Assembly: GCA_015060625.1 (NCBI GenBank)
Contig: SUYC01000009.1
Location: forward strand, 95,651 to 159,650
DNA from: Xylanibacter ruminicola
Lineage (GTDB): Bacteria > Bacteroidota > Bacteroidia > Bacteroidales > Bacteroidaceae
Direction: 5' to 3'
Length of the DNA: 64,000 nucleotides
Below, one piece after another: positions 8,165 to 15,661 of the stretch. Every line of letters starts with the position of its first letter. Position 1 is the first letter of the stretch. The notes under the pieces are model-generated. The model saw only the letters and a list, made by a program, of their open reading frames with translations. It was not told the origin of the DNA and ran no database searches. The position numbers and the translations under genes were made by a program.

Positions 8165-9313
8165 TTATTCTACAACTACTCGAGGAAGATACTCGAAGAG
8201 ACTTTGGTTCAGGCGGAGTTGTTGAATACTTAGGTTGTGTAGAACAGTTCCTTTGTTATTGGCTCCCCATGCATTGAAAGGTTCGATGTCAGGTTCAATA
8301 TATGTGATGGTTTCCATGTTCAGGGGCACAGGTTCGAATTCCATCAGGAAAGCAATGTAGTCGCCAGCGTTGCCCTCCATAAAGAATAATTCATTTAATG
8401 GAACACCTTGAACTTTACGGAGTTTGTATTGATGTCCAGTCTCGTCAAGCAGGATAAGGCCACTACTAAAAGTGAAGTATTCTCTTGTCCAATTCTGTTC
8501 ATAGGCAATGGCTACATATGTGGTCTCTGGGGTCAGCCAGATAGCCAATGTTTCGTCTTTCTGCGGTTTGATGAGATGTACATCTGTTAGTACCTTCCAA
8601 GTATTCCAATTCTGCATGTCGTAAGGTTTGTCCTCGCATAGATGTTCTTGGAGAATACGTGGACTATGGAATTTGGGAACTGTGTCGCATTTAATAGGGG
8701 ACCATGAGACATGAATATTCAAAGGCTTGTTAAGCTCTTGATGCCAACCAACCAGATTCCAGTTAGGAATGCCGAACATAGTAACACTTTTCGTTGTTTC
8801 TGGTAATGGGGGGAAATACACCTTTAGATCAAGAACTGAACCCTTTGGCGCTTTAACACTGAAGTGCTTACGGAAAGTGTCTGGCTCAGTACGACGGATG
8901 CGGTATTGCTTACCTGTAGCATTGTCAACAATGCACGTCTCTTCCGATGCAAGCCAAAGGTTTGATACTTCGTCGGCTGGCATTTGAAAATAGCAATGAA
9001 GTACAGTCTCATTGTTCTCTTCTGTTAGCATCCAGCTCATAGGCATATATGGCATGTCGCTTACTGCGTTAGGAAACAATTTGTTGTATTCTTTTTCTAT
9101 TGCTACATTTTTTGTCTCACAAAAATCCTTAATCCATGCATTGTTAGTGTTATGCCATACAGCAAAGGTCTTATGAGTTTTTTTATCCGTTAGGATATCT
9201 GGCCGTGGCATATATACACCCATGCTTTTTGCTAGTACTTTCATTCCTCTTGTTTGCGCTATTGCAGTGAGGTTGGTGATTGCGAGAATAGTTAGGAGAA
9301 ATATTCGTTTCAT
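8165..9313 (-). CDS. Exported protein of unknown function
   Basis: 382 residues with a signal peptide (MKRIFLLTILAITNLTAIAQ). The mature part looks beta-rich, with many aromatic residues (YFQMPADEVSNLWLASEE; LTPETTYVAIAYEQNW). No CxxC, no lipobox and no later membrane segment is visible. It follows the anti-sigma gene by 13 bp, so it is probably in the same operon. Two similar halves may be present, each speaking of an ion- or lipid-binding beta sandwich, but that is only an impression. No family recognised. Confidence 0.65.
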   Translation of the reverse strand: MKRIFLLTILAITNLTAIAQTRGMKVLAKSMGVYMPRPDILTDKKTHKTFAVWHNTNNAWIKDFCETKNVAIEKEYNKLFPNAVSDMPYMPMSWMLTEENNETVLHCYFQMPADEVSNLWLASEETCIVDNATGKQYRIRRTEPDTFRKHFSVKAPKGSVLDLKVYFPPLPETTKSVTMFGIPNWNLVGWHQELNKPLNIHVSWSPIKCDTVPKFHSPRILQEHLCEDKPYDMQNWNTWKVLTDVHLIKPQKDETLAIWLTPETTYVAIAYEQNWTREYFTFSSGLILLDETGHQYKLRKVQGVPLNELFFMEGNAGDYIAFLMEFEPVPLNMETITYIEPDIEPFNAWGANNKGTVLHNLSIQQLRLNQSLFEYLPRVVVE

Positions 9314-9326
9314 AACTTTATTGTTT

Positions 9327-10211
9327 TTAGAATAATGTATGAATGTTTCTATTAGTCAATTGCTCACGATAATCTTGGATGCAGGTCGATGAGATGTTGG
9401 TATCAATCTGTGAACGGACGCAGAAAAGCAGTATGTGCTGATCATTGATGCGCTCAGCTATCCAAAGATACTTTTCTCTTTTGCGCAGGTCTTTCAGACT
9501 GAAAAAGAACTGCTGACGTGAAAAGTTTAGCAGAAAACCTGGTGTGTTGGTGTCGTACCAACAGGCTACTTGTAGTAGTCGACCGAAAAGGTCGAGTTCC
9601 TTGGTGTCTTCGAAGACGTAAGCCGTACTGACGATAGTGCTGTCACCTTTGTCAGACTTGCAATCGATAGCTACAGCTTTCACCTTATTATATTCGGCTA
9701 ACTTTGCTATGAACTCGTCTATACGGCTTGGGGCCTGGTATGCAGAGTCTTCCTCTGGAGTATAGACTGCATAATGAAGGTTGGAGATCACTGCAGTGTG
9801 GGATTGTTTCTCCGTTTTGTCTTCTTCAGTTTTTACCTTAGTATTTACGGATGTTTTTAAGTCACCAGATTTCTTCGTTGCGGGCGATTTCGATTCCCCG
9901 TATTCTTTCGTTGTGGATTTTAAATCCGTAACAACTTTAGGAGTTGGTGCAACAACCGAATGTTGCGCAGTAAGTTTTTGTAGCTTTGGCTGCTCATTAT
10001 CAAACATCCAAATAGTTCCTATACCTATTATAATAATAAGGCTTGCTGCTGCCATCCACCAGCGCATCTTGACCACTCGAGCCCCTGTCGGCTCTGTGGC
10101 TTCGCTGATGTCTGGCAGACTATCCATGATGAAGTCTGTCAGTTCATCAGGGTTGCTGATTACAGGCTTCTGACCTTTCAGTCTTTCGAATATGTCGTTA
10201 ATATCACTCAT
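9327..10211 (-). CDS. Putative anti-sigma factor, single-pass membrane protein
   Basis: 294 residues. A short cytoplasmic N-terminus (about 45 residues) precedes one membrane segment (RWWMAAASLIIIIGIGTIW, about 50-70). A Lys/Thr/Ser-rich linker follows, then a C-terminal domain (YVFEDTKELDLFGRLLQVA). It overlaps the 3' end of the ECF sigma gene by 8 bp. Topology and position fit an anti-sigma factor, but the periplasmic domain is unlike DUF4974, so its signal input is probably different from the one at 1.9-2.5 kb. Confidence 0.6.
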   Translation of the reverse strand: MSDINDIFERLKGQKPVISNPDELTDFIMDSLPDISEATEPTGARVVKMRWWMAAASLIIIIGIGTIWMFDNEQPKLQKLTAQHSVVAPTPKVVTDLKSTTKEYGESKSPATKKSGDLKTSVNTKVKTEEDKTEKQSHTAVISNLHYAVYTPEEDSAYQAPSRIDEFIAKLAEYNKVKAVAIDCKSDKGDSTIVSTAYVFEDTKELDLFGRLLQVACWYDTNTPGFLLNFSRQQFFFSLKDLRKREKYLWIAERINDQHILLFCVRSQIDTNISSTCIQDYREQLTNRNIHTLF

Positions 10212-10755
10212 AACCTAATTCAATTAATCTTTTGCGTATTGTTTGGCGAGCAGCATAAAGATTACTCTTTACCTGACGGGCATCGAATCCTGTTATTTCT
10301 TGAACTTCTTCTGACGATATACCTTCTAATTGGCAAAGCGTGAAAACCAGCTTTTGTTTAGCGCTAAGTTTATCGGCCATCAGCCTTACAATAGATATCC
10401 ATTCGCTATTCTCCAAGATTCGTTGGCTATCTGTGTCAGATGCATAGTTTTTTAGAACGAGCTCGTCTTCTTGCACAGATAATATACGTTTTTTCCGCTT
10501 CAACCTATCCAAACATAACCGAGAAGCAATAGTATAGAGCCAAGTTGTAAAAGTTCGCTGCGGGTCGTAGTCTCTGATGCTTAACCACACTCTAATAAAT
10601 GTATCTTGCACCATATCCTTAGCCTCTTCTTCGTCGCACAACATCTTCAGCGCCAGCGAGAATACCATCTGCTGATGCATCTTCACTATCCAACGGAAGG
10701 CTTGCTTGTCTCCCTGTTGACAGCGGATAATGATATCGCGCTCTGTTTGAGTCAT
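10204..10755 (-). CDS. RNA polymerase ECF sigma-70 factor
   Basis: 183 residues. Region 2 is clear (QQMVFSLALKMLCDEEEAKD, then MVQDTFIRVWLSIRDYDPQR and FTTWLYTIASRLCLDRLK). Region 4 follows (KLVFTLCQLEGISSEEVQEI, with the HTH FDARQVKSNLYAARQTIRK). It heads a minus-strand run with the anti-sigma gene, an exported protein and the TlpA-like genes. No clear TAnnTTTG motif lies just upstream, apart from one inside repeat copy 3, which fits either autoregulation or use of that repeat. Confidence 0.9.
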   Translation of the reverse strand: MTQTERDIIIRCQQGDKQAFRWIVKMHQQMVFSLALKMLCDEEEAKDMVQDTFIRVWLSIRDYDPQRTFTTWLYTIASRLCLDRLKRKKRILSVQEDELVLKNYASDTDSQRILENSEWISIVRLMADKLSAKQKLVFTLCQLEGISSEEVQEITGFDARQVKSNLYAARQTIRKRLIELGYE

Positions 10756-10849
10756 TCTTTATTACTCTATAATTAATACGAATGAAAAGGGTTAAGGTCA
10801 AATTAATCATTCAAAATTCAATTCGTGCAGCCACTTATCGCCCCTTTTC

Positions 10850-10944
10850 TGTGGGCAAAGTTATTAAAACGGCACAAAAAAGCCCTCGGCCAAGCCCGGA
10901 AATCGGGTGCCGAGGGTGAAAGTCTTAAACTACTTAAAGAAAGT
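10850..10944 (-). repeat. Dispersed terminator-promoter repeat, copy 3
   Basis: This is the best-preserved hairpin of the four: CCCTCGGC and GCCGAGGG arms with an inner CCCG/CGGG stem, a T-run of six on the minus strand, then TAACTTTG. It continues directly into a remnant of the Crp-like gene, as copy 1 does, so repeat and gene end were duplicated together. Confidence 0.75.
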
Positions 10945-11094
10945 GCGCTATTTTTTCGTTTCGAACGTGATATCCTTGCGGTATTCCACAAGTTCACCTT
11001 TCACCCTCGCAACGCTCGGCTATGCCGCTTTGCTTGCAAAGAACTCGCGCAGCATCTGAAGGTCAATGCTGTTATTGCTGAATTTCTGTTCCAT
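10945..11094 (-). pseudogene. Internally deleted copy of the Crp/Fnr-like gene
   Basis: The copy keeps the first 17 or so codons (MEQKFSNNSIDLQMLREF) and the last eight (DITFETKK and stop) of the gene at 3291-3869. The middle is gone. In the intact gene the two ends of the missing part both carry CCTTGCG (3317-3323 and 3779-3785), 462 bp apart, so the loss was probably recombination between these repeats. A further insertion of about 29 bp brings in a TAG stop after residue 24. Confidence 0.85.
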
Positions 11095-11123
11095 AAGTAT
11101 CTATTATTCTCTGCGCGGTTGCA

Positions 11124-12182
11124 TTATGCCAATAGCAGAAGATTGTTTTCTATTTCTGTGATATGACTATCTTTTACGCCAGAGTCTTGAGCGATAGTAC
11201 GCCAATGGCTAACTGCATCAATCACCTCGTCGATAATCTCTGAACTACGACGGATTCCCATCTTTTCGCCAACAGTAAGCAGGTCTTGGCGTGTATGTTC
11301 GTCTTGTTTACCATTAAGCGATAACTGATGTTGTCCTACCCATCTTCCGCCTGGTTTATATGAATAGCATAGATCATAGGCAGGAGCTAACTCCCATTTG
11401 CCTTGGCGATCCATCAGGAACGAGAAGTTCTTGGTGTGGTCATCGTTATTTCTGGCTACTACGTTAAATACCATCCTGCGATACAGTTGTAGCGTGGCAT
11501 CCATATTAAGATTCATCTTACGGATAATGCCGAAGATCTCTTCGTACGAATGGCGTTGATCTCTGTCGAGATGGGCCAGACCTGCAACCGTCTGCATATG
11601 AATCTTTTCGCCATCGTTGGTACGATCAAAACGGCGAGTCATAAAGTGATGATTATCACCTTCGGTAAGCAATCTGCACTCTGCCATATCTATGCCGCAA
11701 GCTTTGGCCATTTGATAATATGCATACTCTACATTTCCAATTCCCTGGGGATTTTCCATTATCGAACCATGCTCTGAGTATGTAACACCATCAAACTTAA
11801 GCAGCCAATAGCCAAAACCATCAGGGGCTTTAACCTGACCTGAGCGGACTTCGTTTGTTTGTTCGTTGTAGGCTATAATTGCTTTGGGTTTAGCACCACC
11901 AGCCGATGTACCGACACGCAGAATATCGAGTATAGTCTTGTCTTGCTGGAACATGCGTTCCTGAAAGGATTCGCGCTTTGTAAATATATCCTCGGCCAAT
12001 CGTGTTAACTCGTCGATATAAATCTCGGTCGACTCGTTCAGTACGTCAGAAGCCTTGCTTGGCTCAAATTCCAGGGCTCCCATAGCCCGCTGTCCTACAT
12101 AGCACAATCGTTCTAATGGTGTTATCTCGCCTATAGGCAATCCCTGACGAGTAAACCACTCTGTAATAAATCGTCCATTGTC
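11124..12182 (-). pseudogene. hipA: HipA-like kinase gene lacking its 5' end
   Basis: The frame opens right after the HipB stop with no ATG. The first recognisable residues (DNGRFITEWFTRQGLPIGEI) match the point about 85-90 residues into full-length HipA. The next part is typical (TPLERLCYVGQRAMGALEFE). The kinase core looks intact: the ATP-binding part (YWLLKFDG), a catalytic loop with RNNDDHTKNFSFL, and a metal-binding PAYDL. The stop is at 11124. The missing N-terminal beta domain suggests deletion at the hipB-hipA junction. A TTG at 12140 or a later ATG could still give a shortened protein, so residual function cannot be excluded. Confidence 0.7.
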
Positions 12183-12184
12183 GT

Positions 12185-12490
12185 TTATTCTTCTTTTTTA
12201 TGTCTTATTCTCTGTACCTTTTTACCTTGTAGTTTTCGCATCTGTAGTGGACTAATACTGAGTTCCGGTAGTAGAACTTCCAGATTTTCGAGTAGCCCCA
12301 TGGTCCTTAGGATGCTTATAAGTAATAAGGTGGATATAGGATTGCCCTGTTCCACTCTTACGATTGTCCCCATGCTTACGCCCGACTTTTCAGCCAGTTC
12401 GCTTTGGGTCATTTCCATACGCATGCGATAATCACGTATTCTGCGTCCCATTTTCTGCAGGATAGCAGGATCACTTAGTTCTGTCCACAT
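12185..12490 (-). CDS. hipB: HipB-like XRE-family antitoxin/repressor
   Basis: 101 residues from the ATG at 12490 (MWTELSDPAILQKMGRRIRD). A TATCTTTG motif at 12511-12518 lies just upstream and rules out the longer frame to 12553. It contains a classic XRE helix-turn-helix (MTQSELAEKSGVSMGTIVRV). The tail ends in ISPLQMRKLQGKK, usual in HipB proteins of this kind. HipB normally binds HipA and represses the operon. Here its partner is 5'-truncated. Confidence 0.8.
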   Translation of the reverse strand: MWTELSDPAILQKMGRRIRDYRMRMEMTQSELAEKSGVSMGTIVRVEQGNPISTLLLISILRTMGLLENLEVLLPELSISPLQMRKLQGKKVQRIRHKKEE

Positions 12491-12510
12491 ATCGTTCCTA
12501 TTTTTGTTTG

Positions 12511-12518
12511 CAAAGATA
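12511..12518 (-). promoter_or_regulatory. Promoter -7 element of hipB
   Basis: TATCTTTG on the minus strand, 20 bp before the hipB ATG at 12490. Confidence 0.55.
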
Positions 12519-12681
12519 ATATAATTTCTAATATCTTGCAAATTAAATAGCAAAAGCGTGGTTAATTTATAATATTTTAATAATTAACCAACTACTCTTC
12601 GACTTGGGTTTTGGACCAGTTGACTAGGAAGAGTTTCTCTGTGAGTGGTTTTCCTATTCATAATAGTTTTTATTATCATTT

Positions 12682-12810
12682 CTGTTTGGCAAAGATAGTG
12701 AAAACTACACAAAAAAGCCCTCGGCAAAGCCCGGAACCAAAGGTCGCTGGCCGAAGGGAAAAGCAAATCGGGTGCTGAGGGTGTAGGTCTTAAACTACTT
12801 AAAGAAAGTA
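12682..12810 (-). repeat. Dispersed terminator-promoter repeat, copy 4 (with loop insertion)
   Basis: Same outer arms (CCCTCGGC / GCTGAGGG) and flanks (TTAAACTACTTAAAGAAAGT on the plus strand), but about 30 extra bases are inserted in the hairpin loop. A TATCTTTG motif follows on the minus strand. It lies between hipB and the divergent SpoIIE-type phosphatase gene. Confidence 0.65.
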
Positions 12811-12865
12811 CAATCGGCATAATCATTAATTTATTAACAATAATTCGAAAAAAAACTCATTTTTC

Positions 12866-12896
12866 TTTGTTGTAATCATATTTATTCGTATATTTG
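12866..12896 (+). promoter_or_regulatory. Promoter of the TPR/SpoIIE phosphatase gene
   Basis: TTTG at 12866-12869 and TATATTTG at 12889-12896 with 19 bp between, the Bacteroidota -33/-7 arrangement. The start codon is at 12943. Confidence 0.7.
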
Positions 12897-12942
12897 CACC
12901 AATATTACTAAATATCTAACCCATATTAACGATTTCATATAT

Positions 12943-14787
12943 ATGATTACCAGATTAACGCGTTTACTCGTTGCATTACTGCTGCTTACTGTGGGCACCC
13001 TTACGGTTTGGGCCGAGAAAGAACTTACGCCCGAACTGCGAAAACTTACCGACGAGGCTTATCAACTGTACAGCTCGCGCGAAACGGGCAAGTTTCTGAT
13101 TGATATACAGAAGATTAAGGCTGCTACCGAAAACAGTGGCTACGACGAGACATTCTATCGGGCCTGTTCGTACGAGGCCATGTACGTGTTTGAGTATGTG
13201 GATCGTAAAGACGGCGTAATGCTGGCCCACGAGATTTTTCAACACGCCAAGTCGCATGATAGCAACATAGGTATGTTTTTTGCCACCTACACATTGGGCT
13301 ATATCCGCAACATGTCGGGCAATCATGATCTGGCCGAAAAGAGTTTCCTGCAGGCGCTGGAACTCAAGAATAAATACATGAAGAACGAGAGCGGCGCCCC
13401 ATGCTATTTGGGCTTGTGCGAGATAGCCCTGTATCATAAGGATTACGAAGCCGTGCAAAAGTATGCCCGCTTGGCACTCGAAGAGCCGGGCGTGATGCCT
13501 ATGAACCAGGTTACAGCATGGACCTATAAGTGCCTGGCTCGTTACCATATGGGCGACAGCAAGGGATTCAACGAGGCCTACAAGGAGCGCCAGAAGCTCA
13601 CTGAGAAGTATGGCGGACAGGGTGGTATCTTTGGCGAACTACTAAGCGTATATGAGGCCAAGAACCACAAACAGTGGAATCTGGCTCTGCAACGTGCAGA
13701 TAAGCTGGTGCACCTGCAGAATAAGTGCGAGCAGAAAGCTATCATCTACGAACACATGGGCGACATTAAACAGGCTCTCTACTGGCAGAAACGCACCCGC
13801 GAGGTTAAGGATTCTATCGAGAGTAGCGAGGTCCGCTCACAGATGTCGGAGTTTGATACAGAGCTTGCCATCACCTATGCCGAGAACGATGCCAAAGAGC
13901 AGCAGCTGGCCAAAAATCGATTAATGCTTGGTGCAGGCGCTCTGATAGCCGCTCTAGTCATCACTTTCCTCACAGTGTTTATTTATCGTCGCCGTCAGCA
14001 GCTCAAAAACCTTAAGGAAGTGAACCAGCGCCTGCGCGATGCCTACGACCAACTGGAAGATACCACCAAGGCCAAAGAGCGCATAGAGAGCGAACTGCGC
14101 ATTGCCCGCGAGATACAGAAGCGCATGCTGCCACATGTATTCCCCAGGCGCCGCGATGTAGATATCTACGCCATGATGACTCCTGCCAAGGAGGTGGGCG
14201 GCGACCTGTATGCCTATGCCCTGATGGATAATCAGCTGTACTTCTGCGTGGGCGACGTGAGTGGCAAGGGAGTGCCCGCCGCACTGTTTATGGCCGAGGT
14301 CACACGTATGTTCCGCACTCTGGTAGATGGGCATCTGCAGCCCCAGGCCATTGCCAACCGACTGAACCGCGCTCTTACCGAAGACAACGATCAAGGCATG
14401 TTTGTAACCATGTTTATCGGTTTGATTAATCTCACTACCGGCCACATGGAGTACTGCAATGCTGGCCATAATCCACCGCTGCTCGATGGCGAATACATGA
14501 AGATGGAGCCCAATGCACCTATAGGTTTGTGGCCCGACGTGGTGTTTACCGGCGAGGAAGTGGCCGATATGCACGGTAAAACGCTATTTGTTTATACCGA
14601 TGGCATCAACGAGGCCGAGAACAAGAACAAAGAGCAGTTTGGCGACGCTCGATTGCAGGCCCTCCTGCGTCGCAACCACGGCGATGCCCGCAGCACGTCC
14701 GAGGCCATCCACAGGGCAGTAGAAGAGTTTGTGGGCGATGCCGAACCCAGCGACGACCTCACTAAGATGTGTATCATGATGCCCTAA
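12943..14787 (+). CDS. TPR-containing membrane PP2C/SpoIIE-type serine phosphatase
   Basis: 614 residues. A signal peptide (about 1-24) is followed by a periplasmic TPR-like helical region (about 30-300), a transmembrane segment (about 326-349, MLGAGALIAALVITFLTVF) and a short coiled coil. A cytoplasmic SpoIIE/PP2C domain covers about 385-614. Phosphatase motifs include RIAREIQKRMLP, the metal-binding EVGGDLYAYALM, FCVGDVSGKGVPAALFMAEV and FVYTDGINEAENK, ending with SDDLTKMCIMM. Such proteins usually act on anti-sigma antagonist proteins. No STAS or anti-sigma kinase gene lies nearby, so the target is unknown. Confidence 0.88.
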   Translation: MITRLTRLLVALLLLTVGTLTVWAEKELTPELRKLTDEAYQLYSSRETGKFLIDIQKIKAATENSGYDETFYRACSYEAMYVFEYVDRKDGVMLAHEIFQHAKSHDSNIGMFFATYTLGYIRNMSGNHDLAEKSFLQALELKNKYMKNESGAPCYLGLCEIALYHKDYEAVQKYARLALEEPGVMPMNQVTAWTYKCLARYHMGDSKGFNEAYKERQKLTEKYGGQGGIFGELLSVYEAKNHKQWNLALQRADKLVHLQNKCEQKAIIYEHMGDIKQALYWQKRTREVKDSIESSEVRSQMSEFDTELAITYAENDAKEQQLAKNRLMLGAGALIAALVITFLTVFIYRRRQQLKNLKEVNQRLRDAYDQLEDTTKAKERIESELRIAREIQKRMLPHVFPRRRDVDIYAMMTPAKEVGGDLYAYALMDNQLYFCVGDVSGKGVPAALFMAEVTRMFRTLVDGHLQPQAIANRLNRALTEDNDQGMFVTMFIGLINLTTGHMEYCNAGHNPPLLDGEYMKMEPNAPIGLWPDVVFTGEEVADMHGKTLFVYTDGINEAENKNKEQFGDARLQALLRRNHGDARSTSEAIHRAVEEFVGDAEPSDDLTKMCIMMP

Positions 14788-14802
14788 CATCGCCCACACG
14801 TC

Positions 14803-14922
14803 TTAATCTATACACAGATAGTACTTTATGCGCTCAACCATCTCGGCGGTATATCCAGTATCGCCGGTACGATGATGTAGTCGGTGCAGTTCGGCCACCG
14901 CGTAGGAATATAAAAATAACAT
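14803..14922 (-). CDS. Possible small protein of 39 residues
   Basis: An ATG-started frame of 39 codons, convergent to the phosphatase gene and ending 16 bp from it. The sequence begins MLFLYSYAVAELHRLHHRTG and ends YTAEMVERIKYYLCID. A TATTTTTG motif at 14946-14953 lies about 24 bp upstream on the same strand. The composition looks protein-like, but it could be a decayed gene fragment. No family recognised. Confidence 0.3.
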   Translation of the reverse strand: MLFLYSYAVAELHRLHHRTGDTGYTAEMVERIKYYLCID

Positions 14923-15003
14923 GTGTACGCGAAGGATTACGGTTACAAAAATACTCTAAATCTTTGAAACACCCAAATCGAAAAGTTTATTTTTAGCTAT
15001 AAA

Positions 15004-15034
15004 TTTGATTATTCGGATATTATTTGTATCTTTG
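15004..15034 (+). promoter_or_regulatory. Promoter of bcp
   Basis: TTTG at 15004-15007 and TATCTTTG at 15027-15034, 19 bp apart. It lies inside an upstream extension of the reading frame and therefore supports the start at 15056. Confidence 0.7.
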
Positions 15035-15055
15035 CCGCAGGAACATAAAACTATA

Positions 15056-15514
15056 ATGCGTATGAATATTGGTGATAAGGCGCCAGAGATTCTGGGCAAG
15101 GATGAACAGGGACGGGATATCCGACTGAGTGATTATCGTGGACGTAAGTTGGTGTTGTACTTTTATCCAAAGGATAATACCAGCGGGTGTACGGCTGAGG
15201 CTTGTAGTTTGCGCGACCATTACAACGAACTGCAAGGGGCTGGCTACGAGGTGGTGGGCGTGAGTAAGGACTCGGCAGCATCGCACGTGAAGTTTAAGGA
15301 GAAGCACGAACTGCCTTTCCCGTTGATTGCGGATGTGGACAAGGAACTGCTACAGGCGATGGGTGCCTGGGGCGAGAAGGTGATGTACGGTAAGAAAACC
15401 GAGGGCACCATACGCACCACCTTTATTATTAACGAGGATGGCATCATCGAGCAGATTTTCGCCGGTAAGCAGGTAAAGACCAAGGAGCACGCCGAGCAGA
15501 TACTAAGCCGATAG
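15056..15514 (+). CDS. bcp: Thioredoxin-dependent thiol peroxidase (peroxiredoxin)
   Basis: 152 residues from the ATG at 15056; an alternative ATG lies two codons on (MNIGDKAPEIL). The AhpC/TSA-type fold has the peroxidatic cysteine in DNTSGCTAEACSLRDHY, with a second cysteine five residues later as in Bcp/PrxQ enzymes. The tail (GTIRTTFIINEDGIIEQIF) is typical. It would reduce hydrogen peroxide and organic peroxides in the cytoplasm. It is monocistronic with its own promoter. Confidence 0.93.
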   Translation: MRMNIGDKAPEILGKDEQGRDIRLSDYRGRKLVLYFYPKDNTSGCTAEACSLRDHYNELQGAGYEVVGVSKDSAASHVKFKEKHELPFPLIADVDKELLQAMGAWGEKVMYGKKTEGTIRTTFIINEDGIIEQIFAGKQVKTKEHAEQILSR

Positions 15515-15621
15515 CTTGGGGCGCTTGGTGTTTAAGTAAGTTTATGGGCGCAAAGGTACAACTATTTTCCTATAATTAGCAAAAAAAGATAGATTTGCTT
15601 GCTCTTTTCGGTGAAAAAACG

Positions 15622-15629
15622 TACCTTTG
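15622..15629 (+). promoter_or_regulatory. Promoter -7 element of the SLC13-type gene
   Basis: TACCTTTG, 32 bp before the ATG at 15662. The upstream TTTG at 15594-15597 is spaced 24 bp, wider than usual. Confidence 0.5.
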
Positions 15630-15661
15630 TCCGCATGTTAAATAAACAAATCTGATGAATC

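Noticed and set aside
15547..15554. TACCTTTG motif on the minus strand after bcp
   Set aside because: It would transcribe back into bcp with no gene to serve. The motif is short and can occur by chance in AT-rich spacers.
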